60,574 bases of DNA from Bacilli bacterium (lineage in GTDB: Bacteria > Bacillota_I > Bacilli_A > RFN20 > CAG-826), in contig JAGAHY010000063.1 of the NCBI GenBank assembly GCA_017626815.1, positions 1 through 60,574 of the forward strand, in the 5' to 3' direction. The notes beneath the pieces were generated by a model. That model had not been told where the DNA came from. It saw only the letters and a program-made list of their open reading frames with translations, and did not search any database. Both the position numbers and the translations under genes were made by a program. This document shows positions 1 to 9,088 of this stretch, one piece after another. How positions within the stretch are numbered: the first letter of the stretch is position 1; each line of letters starts with the position of its first letter.

Positions 1-48
1 GCGCACGACGTGCTCTATCGCTCTCTTGGTCTCGATCGTGGCGGGCAT
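1..48 (-). CDS. 5' end of a gene running off the left edge
   Basis: An ATG on the minus strand at 46-48 opens a frame that stays open to the window edge (first residues MPATIETKRAIEHVVR). A GAGG Shine-Dalgarno lies 8 nt upstream and a perfect TATAAT box lies just beyond it. Only 16 residues are visible, so I cannot name the product. Confidence 0.6.
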   Translation of the reverse strand, partial: MPATIETKRAIEHVVR

Positions 49-56
49 TTTCTTTT

Positions 57-72
57 CCTCGCGCACATTATA
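57..72 (-). promoter_or_regulatory. Promoter -10 and RBS of the left-edge minus-strand gene
   Basis: The minus strand reads TATAAT (67-72), and the expected start site falls near 60. That leaves a leader of only about a dozen bases that begins with the GAGG ribosome binding site (57-60). No good -35 hexamer is visible at 16-18 bp. Confidence 0.5.
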
Positions 73-229
73 CGCGAAAGGGCCGGAAGCTTCCACATTT
101 AAGTTACGAAAGTTTCATGTTATTTATTTACAGTTCCTTAGTATTTCCAAAAAAGGAGGGGTTTTGCAAAACTTTGTACACTGTATAGACGAATCATCCC
201 TGCCTCTAAAATATTAATATTTTAAGGAA

Positions 230-235
230 TACAAT
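230..235 (+). promoter_or_regulatory. Possible -10 box for the helicase-truB-ribF operon
   Basis: TACAAT at 230-235 lies 45 nt before the helicase start. No convincing -35 hexamer is present. The leader carries a short GGGC/GCCC hairpin (about 246-259) and an AAAGG Shine-Dalgarno at 266-270. Confidence 0.35.
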
Positions 236-280
236 ATAGGAGATACGGGCCTCGAAGCCCTGTGGAAAGGCGGCAATATT

Positions 281-3200
281 ATGGAAAACGAAGAATCTTT
301 ACTTCCTCTTAGCGAAGAGAAAATCGATGAAACCTCCCCTTACGACCGCCTTAGCGTCTCTTGCGAGATCCTCAATGAGTTTTCCTATCCTTTATATCAT
401 GTCGACGCCTTAACCCGCGCGAGCAAGGGGCTTCCTTATACCCCTTGGTCCTTTTTCCAACGCCTGGAAGTCAAAAACCCCTCAGGGGAGACTCTGCCGG
501 GCCTCATGTTGGAATTCTCCTTTGAGTCGGAGGCTTTTGGGGTGGACGACATCGTCTTGCCGCCGCTACCTTCGCCTTCTTCTTCGCTACGCTTGCCTTA
601 TTTGAAGGTGAGCCTGTCCAAACTTCCTTCTTTGACCTCGACATTACCTTCCAGTGTTACCATAAAACTCATCCGTACCGATGATGGGCGCGTCCTTTGC
701 ACGCTGACGAAGGAATTCAAAATCCTTCCCTTAGGACAATTGACCCGCGATATCAATGACGATCCACGCATTTACGCCAAATATGTCACCCCGCTGGAGC
801 CCCGCGTCAAAGAACTTGCCAACAAGGCGGTCTTATATCATGACGGCACGCCTTTTTTAGCCTACCAAAACAAAGACGCCAACGACATGCTCAAAGAGCT
901 CAAAGCCCTCTATGATGCCTGCCATGACGCGAATATCCTTTATCAGAACCCTCCCGCCGGGGAATCGGTTTTCCAGCGCCTTCGCCTTCCTAGCGAGTGC
1001 CTCCGCGACAAAAAGGCGACCTGCATCGACATGACCTTGCTTTTCGCTTCGCTTGTTTTAGAAGTGGGGTATCATCCGATTCTTGTCGTCACCAAAGACC
1101 ACGCCTTCGTCGGCGTGTTCTTGAAAAACAACGATTCCTTCCAAGGCGGCAAGACCGAAAAGGTCAATGATCTCCATTCTCGGCTTGGAGGCGGCGCGGT
1201 TTTCCTCGAGACCACGTTGCTTTGTTCGGGCAGCAGCGCACCCTTCCAAGACGCCTTAAGCCAAGGGAAGGAGCACCTCACTTTATTTGAGGATAAAGAC
1301 ATCGTCGGCATCGACGTGGCCTGGTGTCATCGTTCCACCTATGGCCCGATCCCGAGCCTAGAAGAGGAAGTGGAGCTCGTCAATTACCTCAATGCCAAGG
1401 AAATTGAGGACAAAGACCTTTCGCCCCTTCTGGTGGAAGAGCACGACAGAGTCGACACCGGATTCCATTTCGACCGCTTTGAGACGTGGAAAATCAAACT
1501 CCTCGACCTCAGCGAGAAAAACCGACTCGTCCGTTTTAACATCGATCCTTCTTCCTGCGTCCGTTTGCTTAGCGCGGATGTCATTCAAAGCCTCCTTGGC
1601 CAAGATGAGCTCCGTTTGGTTTTGCCTGACGCCCCAAACGCCGATATCGTGGCCACGTTCATGACCGTCGGCAACGACGCATTCGATGCTTACCTGCAAA
1701 CTCTTTCCTCCGATCAAATTTTGGCTTTTGGCCTAGAAAGGACCTTGCAGACCTTGCTTAAGAAGGCCAAATCCGCCGAAGAGGAAACCGGTGCCTCGCC
1801 GTTATACCTTTGCCTCGGCATGCTTTCTTATACCTCCCCAAAATCGCGGAAAAGAAGCCGCGCGCCTTTCTTGCTTTTGCCCGTTTCCATCAAGAAAACG
1901 GGGATGGGGAAAAACTACGTCCTTTCCTATGACTTGGGCGATTTGACGGTCAACGAGACCTTCTTTGAATATTACAAATCGCAGGTGGACCGTGATGCCA
2001 ATTACGCTTCCCTGTATGGTTTTAATGACCTTTCCCGCTATGGCAATTTGTCCGCCACCTTCAAGTCGATGGGGGACGATATCACCTTAGACGAGAATTT
2101 CTTCTTCCTCAGCAACGTCTCCTTCGCCCATCAGGTGATGTGGCTCGACATGGAAAAACGCAAACAAGAACTCTACGATAACCTCATCGTCAAATCCATC
2201 GTCGATTCCCGTTCCTATATCCATGAAGAGACGATCGGGGAGGACGTGAACATCGATTTGCTGGAGAATTACCGCGATTTCGCGGCGCCTTTGTATTACG
2301 ATTCGAGCCAATTGAAAGCTATTTTGGATTGCGGCGATGGCAAATCCTTCATCCTCGACGGCCCGCCGGGGACGGGCAAATCCCAAACCATCGTCAACAT
2401 GATCGCCAACGCCTTCTACCAAGGCAGGAAAGTGCTTTTCGTCGCCGAGAAAAAAGCCGCTTTGGACGTGGTCGCCGACCGTCTGCAACGCCTTGGCCTA
2501 GGCAATTATTGTCTAGAACTTCATAGTTCAAAGGCCACCAAAGGCGATTTCTTCCGGAAACTTGGCAAAGTCATGGAATTCGGGCCGACGAAGAGCCCTG
2601 AGGAATACGAGAAGCTCTGCGAGGACCTCACCGCGAGGAAAAACGCCCTCCGCGCGACTTTAGACAAGATGCATGACACCTCGACTTGCCCTTATTCCTT
2701 ATATGATTCCATCCTCGCCACGCGGGAACTCCAATACCTCAAAGACCACATCATCCCTCTAAGCGAGGAATTCGTCCGCGGCTACGACGAAGAGAAGTCG
2801 CGGCGCGTCACCCAGCTATTGGATACCTTCCAAAGTCTAAGCAAAGAGGTTCCGCATTTTGAGACATCGCCACTTCGCGCCCTAGGGAAAAAGCAACTGA
2901 GCTTCATCCTCGATAAGCCCGTCCTCCTAGAGGACTTCGCCAAGGCCGATGCTTCTTTCGACACGTTCTTCATGGCCGTCAAAGCCTTCTTCTCCCGCCT
3001 TCCCTTTAAGGTGGAGATGAACCTTAAAAACATTGATTCGATGCTGGTTTTATTCCATTATGCCTATGAGGAGAAACTACTCCGCTCGGGCATGGACGCC
3101 TTCCTTCGCGGCAGCGCCGACCTCGAGGAGGCCTTGAAGAAAGCAAAACAGTTTAAGGACCATATCGCCTCGCTAGAAAAGCGTATGGACGCCTTGGCTA

Positions 3201-6043
3201 TCCTGGAAAACCTTGATGTCCAATCTTTGGTTTCCTCCTTCCGTAACGCGAATGGCATTTTCAAACGCCACGCCGTCTATAAGAACATCAAGGCGGAACT
3301 AACCCCCTATGTTCATGAAAACATCAGCGCCGAATCCTTAGGCAACCTAATGCTCGTCCTCGAGGATTTAAGTCGCCGTTACAAAGAACTCTCTTCCCTC
3401 GACGAAACGTTCCATTCCTATACCGGCAAAAATGCCTTCGCCGTCATCAAAGAATACGAGGAAATCCTCGCTTCCTACGAAAAGACCGATGAATATTTGC
3501 GGCTAAGCAACGAATTCGCCCGCTCCACCGCGGAATTTTTCGAGGCCACCTTATATTTCCTTTCCTTGGCGAAGACCCAAGATGTCGGCAACAAGATTTC
3601 CTATGATTCCTTAAAAGCGGCCCGCGAAGAATTCCAAGCCACCTTGGACCTGCTGCGGCAGAAGTACCTCCTGCGCGAAGAGATTCTGTCCAAAGGCGAC
3701 TATTTCACCAACCTCAAGTCGCTTCTTGCTTATGCCAAAGACGGTCGTCATTACGAAGAGGTCGTCTCCCTCATCAACGTCAATAAACTCGACGACGGCT
3801 TTGCGGAAGAAGGCCTTTCCGCCCTCCGCGACAAAGTCCTTTTCGGGGAGATCGCCAGCGAGGAAATGGCCGATTTACTCAAGCTTAGTCTGTGCGAGGA
3901 AAGTCTGCGCATCTATTTCGCGGATGAGGATGTCAATTCCTTCTCTTCGGCCTATTTCAATGACCAAATCGAGGCTTATAAGAAAGCCATCGACGAATAT
4001 AGCAAGGTCTGCGTGGAGGCGATTTCCGCGAAAATCTCTGCAAAATTCGCCCGAAATGATATGAATTACGCCCCAAGCGGGGCCATCGGCACCTTGCGCA
4101 GATTCTGCGCCAATAACGGTAGGGGGCTATCCATCCGCCGCGCTTTAACCGATTATGGCGAGGCGATTTTGGAATACCTCCCTTGCTTCTTGATGTCGCC
4201 ACTAAGCGCCGCGCAATACCTTTCCGTCGATAGCAAAGACAGTGCCTTTAATAAGTTCGACATCGTCATCTTCGACGAAGCCTCCCAGATCCCGACCCAT
4301 GAAGCCATCGGCCCCATCGCCAGGGGCAAATCCCTCATCGTCGCCGGCGACCCCAAACAGATGCCGCCTTCGCCATATTTCTCCGCAGGCTTGCAAATCG
4401 TCGATGATGATGAAGAGAATGATCTTGGCGCCTTCGCCGACTCGCCTTCGCTTTTAGACGAATGCCTGGCCATCTCTTTGCCGCGCCATCGCCTCAATTA
4501 CCATTACCGCAGCAAACACGAATCCTTAATCGAGTTCTCCAACGCCAATTTCTACCATGGCGGGCTTTATACCTTCCCTTCCTCCTCCACCAACGAAAGC
4601 GAAGTGCGGTTTGAGTTCGTCAAACCTAAGGTGGCGAAAAAGGATTCCTCCCTGAGCAATGAGGAAAAAGAGGCGATCCTGGATATCTTCAAAGACATCT
4701 ACACTTCGCCAAAGACGAAGATGCGCTCCCTCGGCGTCATCTGTTTCAATATCACCCAAGCCGAGAAAGTCAATGACGCCATCAGCGCCCTTCTTTCCCA
4801 AAACCCGCAGCTAAACGAAGCCTATGAGGCCGCCAAAAACAAAACCGGCGAACCTTATTTCGTCAAATCCATCGAGAACGTCCAAGGGGACGAACGCGAT
4901 ATCATCATCCTTTCCATCGGCTTTAGCCTAGGCAAAGACGGGCATCCCGTCATCCGCGGGCCGCTTGTGGCCGGGGACAACAATGGCTCCCGCCGCCTTA
5001 ATGTTGCCGCCAGTAGGGCGAAAGAAAGGATGTATATCGTCTCCACCATCAAATCCAGCCAGTTCCTTCCCGATTCCGAGATTAAAAACCCCGGCGCCAA
5101 ATGCCTCAAGAACTTCCTTAAATACGCGGAAGAAAGCGCCAATGGCGCGCTTAAAACCAGACGTTTGCCGCAGTCAAGTTTGCTGACTTACCTCAAGGCG
5201 GACTTAGAAAAGCGCGGTTATATCTGCCAAAGCAACGTCGGTAACGGCTGCTTCGCCGTCGACCTTGCCCTCCGCAAGCTGGAGCAAGACCATTATGAAC
5301 TTGGCATCATTTTTGATGAACGTGGATTATCCTCATCCATCACTTGCCGCGACAAACTCTACGTCCAAGAAAGCGTCCTCAACGCGATGAAATGGAAAAT
5401 CCTCCGTGTCTATGGGTTGGAGTATTTCAAGATGCCAAAGGCCACATTGGAGAAAATTGATCAGGCTTTTGCGGCGGATTATGTCCAAATCGAGCATCGT
5501 CTCGATGTGCAATTGCAGCAGGAAGACGCCTCCGTCCTCGGCGACGCCTATGGGGCGAAGGATTTCAAGTTGCCCGCTATCGTGCCGCTATATTATGATT
5601 CCGAATACGGCTTTGACCCGAGCATCGTCGAGATCATCGACGCCTTAATCACCGAAACTTCGCCGATTTCCTATAACCTTATCCGCGCCTATATCGCCTC
5701 CTGCGCCGACTTCCATCAGTTCAATCCCGAACGCGAAAAGCGCCTCAAAGCCATCCTCAACCAGCATTTCTACACCCGCCGCAAAGCGGAACAAGGCCAG
5801 TATTTCTATTACGCGGATGAAGAGATGAAGGTCTTTGGCTTCCGCAAGGCCGGCATCCGCGAGATCGAGGACATCTGCGATGAGGAAATCGTGTTGGCCA
5901 TGAACGCCATCCTCGAACGCGACCCCGGCATCACCCAAGATGACCTTTACCACCAATTGATGCTCGCCTTCGCCTTCAAGACGCACGCGCTGACGCGCAT
6001 CTATAAAGAACGCTTTGACTTAGCCTACCGTTCTTTAAGATAA
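281..6043 (+). CDS. DUF4011-type SF1 helicase with C-terminal Vsr-like nuclease domain (Hhe-like)
   Basis: Very large (1920 aa) nucleic-acid translocase. Residues about 235-285 look transglutaminase-like, with a Cys near 248 in ATCIDMTLLF and a His near 274 in KDHAFVGV. The helicase has Walker A GPPGTGKS near 694, Walker B FDEAS near 1331 and an SF1 motif VI (NVAASRAKER) near 1575. The C-terminus has a Vsr/MTES_1575-like fold (VDLALRK, then LGIIFDERG, then RDKLYVQESVL) and a DUF3320-like tail. The usual acidic residue before the FD (family pattern GIECDG) appears replaced by Ile, so the nuclease may be altered. From memory, this architecture matches proteins proposed as single-gene anti-phage systems (DUF4011-helicase-Vsr, 'Hhe'). 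It starts at an ATG 10 nt after AAAGG and leads an operon with a 436-aa unknown, truB and ribF. Base composition resembles the neighbours. Family confidence is high; a defence role is inference. Confidence 0.85.
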   Translation: MENEESLLPLSEEKIDETSPYDRLSVSCEILNEFSYPLYHVDALTRASKGLPYTPWSFFQRLEVKNPSGETLPGLMLEFSFESEAFGVDDIVLPPLPSPSSSLRLPYLKVSLSKLPSLTSTLPSSVTIKLIRTDDGRVLCTLTKEFKILPLGQLTRDINDDPRIYAKYVTPLEPRVKELANKAVLYHDGTPFLAYQNKDANDMLKELKALYDACHDANILYQNPPAGESVFQRLRLPSECLRDKKATCIDMTLLFASLVLEVGYHPILVVTKDHAFVGVFLKNNDSFQGGKTEKVNDLHSRLGGGAVFLETTLLCSGSSAPFQDALSQGKEHLTLFEDKDIVGIDVAWCHRSTYGPIPSLEEEVELVNYLNAKEIEDKDLSPLLVEEHDRVDTGFHFDRFETWKIKLLDLSEKNRLVRFNIDPSSCVRLLSADVIQSLLGQDELRLVLPDAPNADIVATFMTVGNDAFDAYLQTLSSDQILAFGLERTLQTLLKKAKSAEEETGASPLYLCLGMLSYTSPKSRKRSRAPFLLLPVSIKKTGMGKNYVLSYDLGDLTVNETFFEYYKSQVDRDANYASLYGFNDLSRYGNLSATFKSMGDDITLDENFFFLSNVSFAHQVMWLDMEKRKQELYDNLIVKSIVDSRSYIHEETIGEDVNIDLLENYRDFAAPLYYDSSQLKAILDCGDGKSFILDGPPGTGKSQTIVNMIANAFYQGRKVLFVAEKKAALDVVADRLQRLGLGNYCLELHSSKATKGDFFRKLGKVMEFGPTKSPEEYEKLCEDLTARKNALRATLDKMHDTSTCPYSLYDSILATRELQYLKDHIIPLSEEFVRGYDEEKSRRVTQLLDTFQSLSKEVPHFETSPLRALGKKQLSFILDKPVLLEDFAKADASFDTFFMAVKAFFSRLPFKVEMNLKNIDSMLVLFHYAYEEKLLRSGMDAFLRGSADLEEALKKAKQFKDHIASLEKRMDALAILENLDVQSLVSSFRNANGIFKRHAVYKNIKAELTPYVHENISAESLGNLMLVLEDLSRRYKELSSLDETFHSYTGKNAFAVIKEYEEILASYEKTDEYLRLSNEFARSTAEFFEATLYFLSLAKTQDVGNKISYDSLKAAREEFQATLDLLRQKYLLREEILSKGDYFTNLKSLLAYAKDGRHYEEVVSLINVNKLDDGFAEEGLSALRDKVLFGEIASEEMADLLKLSLCEESLRIYFADEDVNSFSSAYFNDQIEAYKKAIDEYSKVCVEAISAKISAKFARNDMNYAPSGAIGTLRRFCANNGRGLSIRRALTDYGEAILEYLPCFLMSPLSAAQYLSVDSKDSAFNKFDIVIFDEASQIPTHEAIGPIARGKSLIVAGDPKQMPPSPYFSAGLQIVDDDEENDLGAFADSPSLLDECLAISLPRHRLNYHYRSKHESLIEFSNANFYHGGLYTFPSSSTNESEVRFEFVKPKVAKKDSSLSNEEKEAILDIFKDIYTSPKTKMRSLGVICFNITQAEKVNDAISALLSQNPQLNEAYEAAKNKTGEPYFVKSIENVQGDERDIIILSIGFSLGKDGHPVIRGPLVAGDNNGSRRLNVAASRAKERMYIVSTIKSSQFLPDSEIKNPGAKCLKNFLKYAEESANGALKTRRLPQSSLLTYLKADLEKRGYICQSNVGNGCFAVDLALRKLEQDHYELGIIFDERGLSSSITCRDKLYVQESVLNAMKWKILRVYGLEYFKMPKATLEKIDQAFAADYVQIEHRLDVQLQQEDASVLGDAYGAKDFKLPAIVPLYYDSEYGFDPSIVEIIDALITETSPISYNLIRAYIASCADFHQFNPEREKRLKAILNQHFYTRRKAEQGQYFYYADEEMKVFGFRKAGIREIEDICDEEIVLAMNAILERDPGITQDDLYHQLMLAFAFKTHALTRIYKERFDLAYRSLR

Positions 6044-6051
6044 TACCGACT

Positions 6052-7362
6052 ATGGAACGCACATCTTCCCGATTGAAAGCCGGCGCCGCCATGTACAAAC
6101 AAACGTATATGGCCGTTACCGCCGAGGAAAGCAAGAAACTGATTCCCATCGAATACCCCAATAAGGTCACCAAATCGTTTTTCGTCGGCATCAAAAAGAG
6201 CCAAACCAAATGCGATGCCATCATCAAGGAAGTGACTTTTTTCCGGAAAGTCGACGGCTATAAGAACGTCAATAACAAGAAATACCGCATCTATTCCGCC
6301 GTCCAGACCAAGGAGAGGGAGATATTGATTCCTTTTTTCGCGACCGGCGCCTTCTTCCGCAGTCTCCCCAATCACCCTAATCCCACGTTGGCCGAGAACG
6401 CTTTGGCCATCGTCTCTTGTTTCGATGACCCTTTCCTTTATCCCCTTTACGCGCAGAAGAAATTCTTAGAACTCATCCATGAAGCGCGCATCAAGGAAAT
6501 CCGCAGCAACGCCGATGAGACGGCCAAAACCGATGCGGCCTTGGTGGAAAAGCTGCAAAGCGAATCCGCCAACAACACCCTCCTCATCCAAGAATACGAA
6601 AAGCAGTGGGACGTCTACCTCGAAAAGCAGTTCCGGGACATCGGCAAATTCGTCGATTATGGCTTTTTGCCCCATAAGAGGCTCAAAACCGTCTTAAGCT
6701 TTGGCCTATACCGTCCCTCTAACATCGCCAAAGGAAGTAGCCTCAAAGCCTATAAGAAGCAATTGAAGCTCGATGAAATCGATGGCCTCCTTTACCAAGC
6801 CATCCTCGACCATCACTGGTATAGCGATGAGCTTTGCCGCCAACGCCACGTCCAAGAACGCAACCTCGCCAAGCAAAAATACGACTTTGACCAAGAGCAG
6901 GCCCAATACGCCTTCGACTGTGCCAATCTTGGCGACCGTCTCAAAGACCCTAAGCCCAACGAGGATGTCGCGCCGCCAGAATTCCCTTACGACAAAGCCG
7001 AATATGAATTCGAGCTTCCCGAAAACCTCGTCGAGGAACAAGAAGGCATCGATTTCCTTCCCTTTGAGGACCCCAGTTTCTTCCAATACGAGGGGCTTTC
7101 GGTCGTCGGCATCGCCCTCATCCAGAACCTCGATGAACGATCTTATTGCATTGGCATCAGTTTCGACCTCGGCCTATCGATGCACAAAATCTTCGATAAA
7201 AACGGCTCTTTTGTGGAGCAAGGCCTAAGTTTGCAGCTCCGTAAAGCGGGTGGTTTATCCCATTTCCGCCTCGCGGTGAAGCCTTGCTATAGCAAAGAAG
7301 AACTCTACGATTCCTATTGCCGATTGCATAAAGCCTACCATGCGCGGTACATCACCTTATGA
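6052..7362 (+). CDS. Unknown protein encoded directly after the DUF4011 helicase
   Basis: A 436-aa soluble protein I do not recognise. It begins 8 bp after the helicase stop and its own stop overlaps the truB start, so it is translated as part of the operon. An ATG at 6091 (residue 14) is an alternative start. There is no signal peptide or clear membrane segment. Residues about 145-215 are charged and probably helical or coiled-coil, and about 285-345 are rich in Asp/Glu/Pro. The tight placement suggests a partner or substrate-handling role for the helicase, but nothing in the sequence gives an activity. Confidence 0.75.
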   Translation: MERTSSRLKAGAAMYKQTYMAVTAEESKKLIPIEYPNKVTKSFFVGIKKSQTKCDAIIKEVTFFRKVDGYKNVNNKKYRIYSAVQTKEREILIPFFATGAFFRSLPNHPNPTLAENALAIVSCFDDPFLYPLYAQKKFLELIHEARIKEIRSNADETAKTDAALVEKLQSESANNTLLIQEYEKQWDVYLEKQFRDIGKFVDYGFLPHKRLKTVLSFGLYRPSNIAKGSSLKAYKKQLKLDEIDGLLYQAILDHHWYSDELCRQRHVQERNLAKQKYDFDQEQAQYAFDCANLGDRLKDPKPNEDVAPPEFPYDKAEYEFELPENLVEEQEGIDFLPFEDPSFFQYEGLSVVGIALIQNLDERSYCIGISFDLGLSMHKIFDKNGSFVEQGLSLQLRKAGGLSHFRLAVKPCYSKEELYDSYCRLHKAYHARYITL

Positions 7363-8207
7363 CGAATATGGACGACGGACTATTGCTCATCGATAAAGAA
7401 GAAGGCGTCACCAGCCGTTACGTGGATAATGCCATCCAGCGCCTTTTCCATACCCGCAAAGTCGGGCATTTGGGCACTCTCGACCCCTTTGCCACGGGGC
7501 TTTTGATCGTCGCGGTCAACAAAGCCACAAAATACCTCCAATTCCTCCCCGATGAGGAAAAGACGTACCAAGCGCGGCTGATTTTAGGCAAAAAGACGGC
7601 TACCGGCGATAAAACTGGCGAGGTCATTGATGAATGCGACGTCCCTAACCTTGACCAGACGCGGATCCAAGACGTCCTTTCTTCCTTCCTTGGGGAATCA
7701 ACGCAAATCCCCCCGATGACTTCGGCCATCAAAATCGATGGGGTGGCCTTGTATAAATTGGCTCATAAAGGGAAGGAAATCGAGCGTCAGCCGCGGCTGG
7801 TTTCCATCCATGAGATTTCCTTACTCCATTATGAAGGCAATATCATCGATTTCCGCGCCAAAGTCTCTAAAGGCACCTATATCCGGACGTTGGGTGAAGA
7901 TATCGCCTCCGCGCTAGGGACGGTTGGCTATTTGGAGTCCTTACGCCGCCTTGAGGTGGGCAATATCACCCTGGAAGGGGCCAAAAAACTTTCCGAAGTG
8001 GATTCTTCCTGCTTCAAAGAGCCTTCGTCCTTTGTCGTTTATCCGCGTATCCACCTTCCTTTCTCTCTAGGCGTCAAGGCCCGTAATGGGGTGAAACTGA
8101 CCTTAGATAGCGACGCGGAGAAAGTCCTCCTCGAGGACGAACAAGGCGTCATCGCCATCTACGAAAAAGAAGGGCAGGGGCAATATCATTGCCTGCGGGG
8201 GTTATGA
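7359..8207 (+). CDS. truB: tRNA pseudouridine(55) synthase TruB
   Basis: Converts U55 to pseudouridine in the T-loop of tRNAs. The conserved GHLGTLDPFATG motif places the catalytic Asp at residue 42. The length (282 aa) is near normal for bacterial TruB, with the usual KGTYIRTL motif in the second half. The start ATG overlaps the stop of the preceding 436-aa gene (ATGA), and a second ATG lies at 7368. ribF follows with another ATGA overlap; truB-ribF adjacency is the common Bacillota order. The downstream neighbours rpsO and pnp are displaced here by several kilobases. Confidence 0.95.
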   Translation: MTNMDDGLLLIDKEEGVTSRYVDNAIQRLFHTRKVGHLGTLDPFATGLLIVAVNKATKYLQFLPDEEKTYQARLILGKKTATGDKTGEVIDECDVPNLDQTRIQDVLSSFLGESTQIPPMTSAIKIDGVALYKLAHKGKEIERQPRLVSIHEISLLHYEGNIIDFRAKVSKGTYIRTLGEDIASALGTVGYLESLRRLEVGNITLEGAKKLSEVDSSCFKEPSSFVVYPRIHLPFSLGVKARNGVKLTLDSDAEKVLLEDEQGVIAIYEKEGQGQYHCLRGL

Positions 8208-9088
8208 TGGAAACCTTGCGCTTTACGTTATCTTCCCTCCCCGAAAAAGAGGAGAACTTATCCTTGGCTTTAGGCAACTTCGATGGCTGCCACAAGGGCC
8301 ATCAACGCCTCTTCGTGGAGACAAGTCTGCACGCGAAAGGGGTAGCCGCGGCCTTGTTTTTCTCTTCACCCTTCCAAAAAGGACCCTACTTAAGTAACGT
8401 CGAGGATAAGGTCCGTTACGCCTTAGTAAGCCGCCTCGACCGGCTTTACGTCCTCGAAAACGAGGCTTCTTTATTTGAATTGACCCCAGAAGAATTCATC
8501 CAGAAAGTCCTGCTTCCCTTAGGCACCAAGCGCGTGGTAGTAGGGGAGGATTTCCGTTTTGGCAAAGGGGGTCTAGGCACGCCAAAGACCTTAGAGGATT
8601 ATTTCGATGTCGACATCGTCCCTTTGCTTTACCAAGAGGAACGGAAAGTCTCTTCCTCTTCCATCAAGGAATTCTTGTCGTTAGGGCAGGTCGGCAAAGC
8701 TCGCGAATACCTCGGCAGGAGCTATGAAATCTCCGGCAAAGTGGTGACGGGTCTCCATAATGGCGAGAAACTTGGCTATCCAACGGCGAATATCGGCCTA
8801 TCCTTCGATTACCTATTGCCCCGTCCTGGCGTCTACGCGGGTTTCATCTATATCGGGGGCATCGCCCATAAGGCCATGATCAATGTCGGCGATAACCCCA
8901 CCATCGGCAAACTCGACCACCCCATCGTGGAAGTCCATATCCTCGATTATGACGAGGATTGTTATGGGCGGTTTGTCTATGTCGGTTTCCTCGCCTATAT
9001 CCGCGAGGAAATCAAATTCGCCTCTTTAGAGGAACTAAAAAAGCAGCTTCGCGTCGACGAAATTAACGTCCGCAAAGCCCTGAGCTAA
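8204..9088 (+). CDS. ribF: Bifunctional riboflavin kinase/FAD synthetase
   Basis: Makes FMN from riboflavin and then FAD. The N-terminal nucleotidyltransferase motif is GNFDGCHKGHQ near residue 25. The C-terminal flavokinase has GEKLGYPTAN near 190 and the usual YGRF-type ending. The length is about 294 aa, as expected. I chose the ATG at 8204 because it overlaps the truB stop (ATGA). The adjacent ATG at 8207 sits better relative to the GGGGG stretch just upstream and may be the true start; a TTG at 8189 is less likely. The 3' end overlaps the convergent DUF2974 gene by 4 bp. Confidence 0.94.
   Translation: MMETLRFTLSSLPEKEENLSLALGNFDGCHKGHQRLFVETSLHAKGVAAALFFSSPFQKGPYLSNVEDKVRYALVSRLDRLYVLENEASLFELTPEEFIQKVLLPLGTKRVVVGEDFRFGKGGLGTPKTLEDYFDVDIVPLLYQEERKVSSSSIKEFLSLGQVGKAREYLGRSYEISGKVVTGLHNGEKLGYPTANIGLSFDYLLPRPGVYAGFIYIGGIAHKAMINVGDNPTIGKLDHPIVEVHILDYDEDCYGRFVYVGFLAYIREEIKFASLEELKKQLRVDEINVRKALS

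Noticed and set aside
26-217. 63-codon plus-strand frame at the left edge
   Set aside because: It overlaps the minus-strand start and promoter of another gene, has no ribosome binding site and does not read like a protein.
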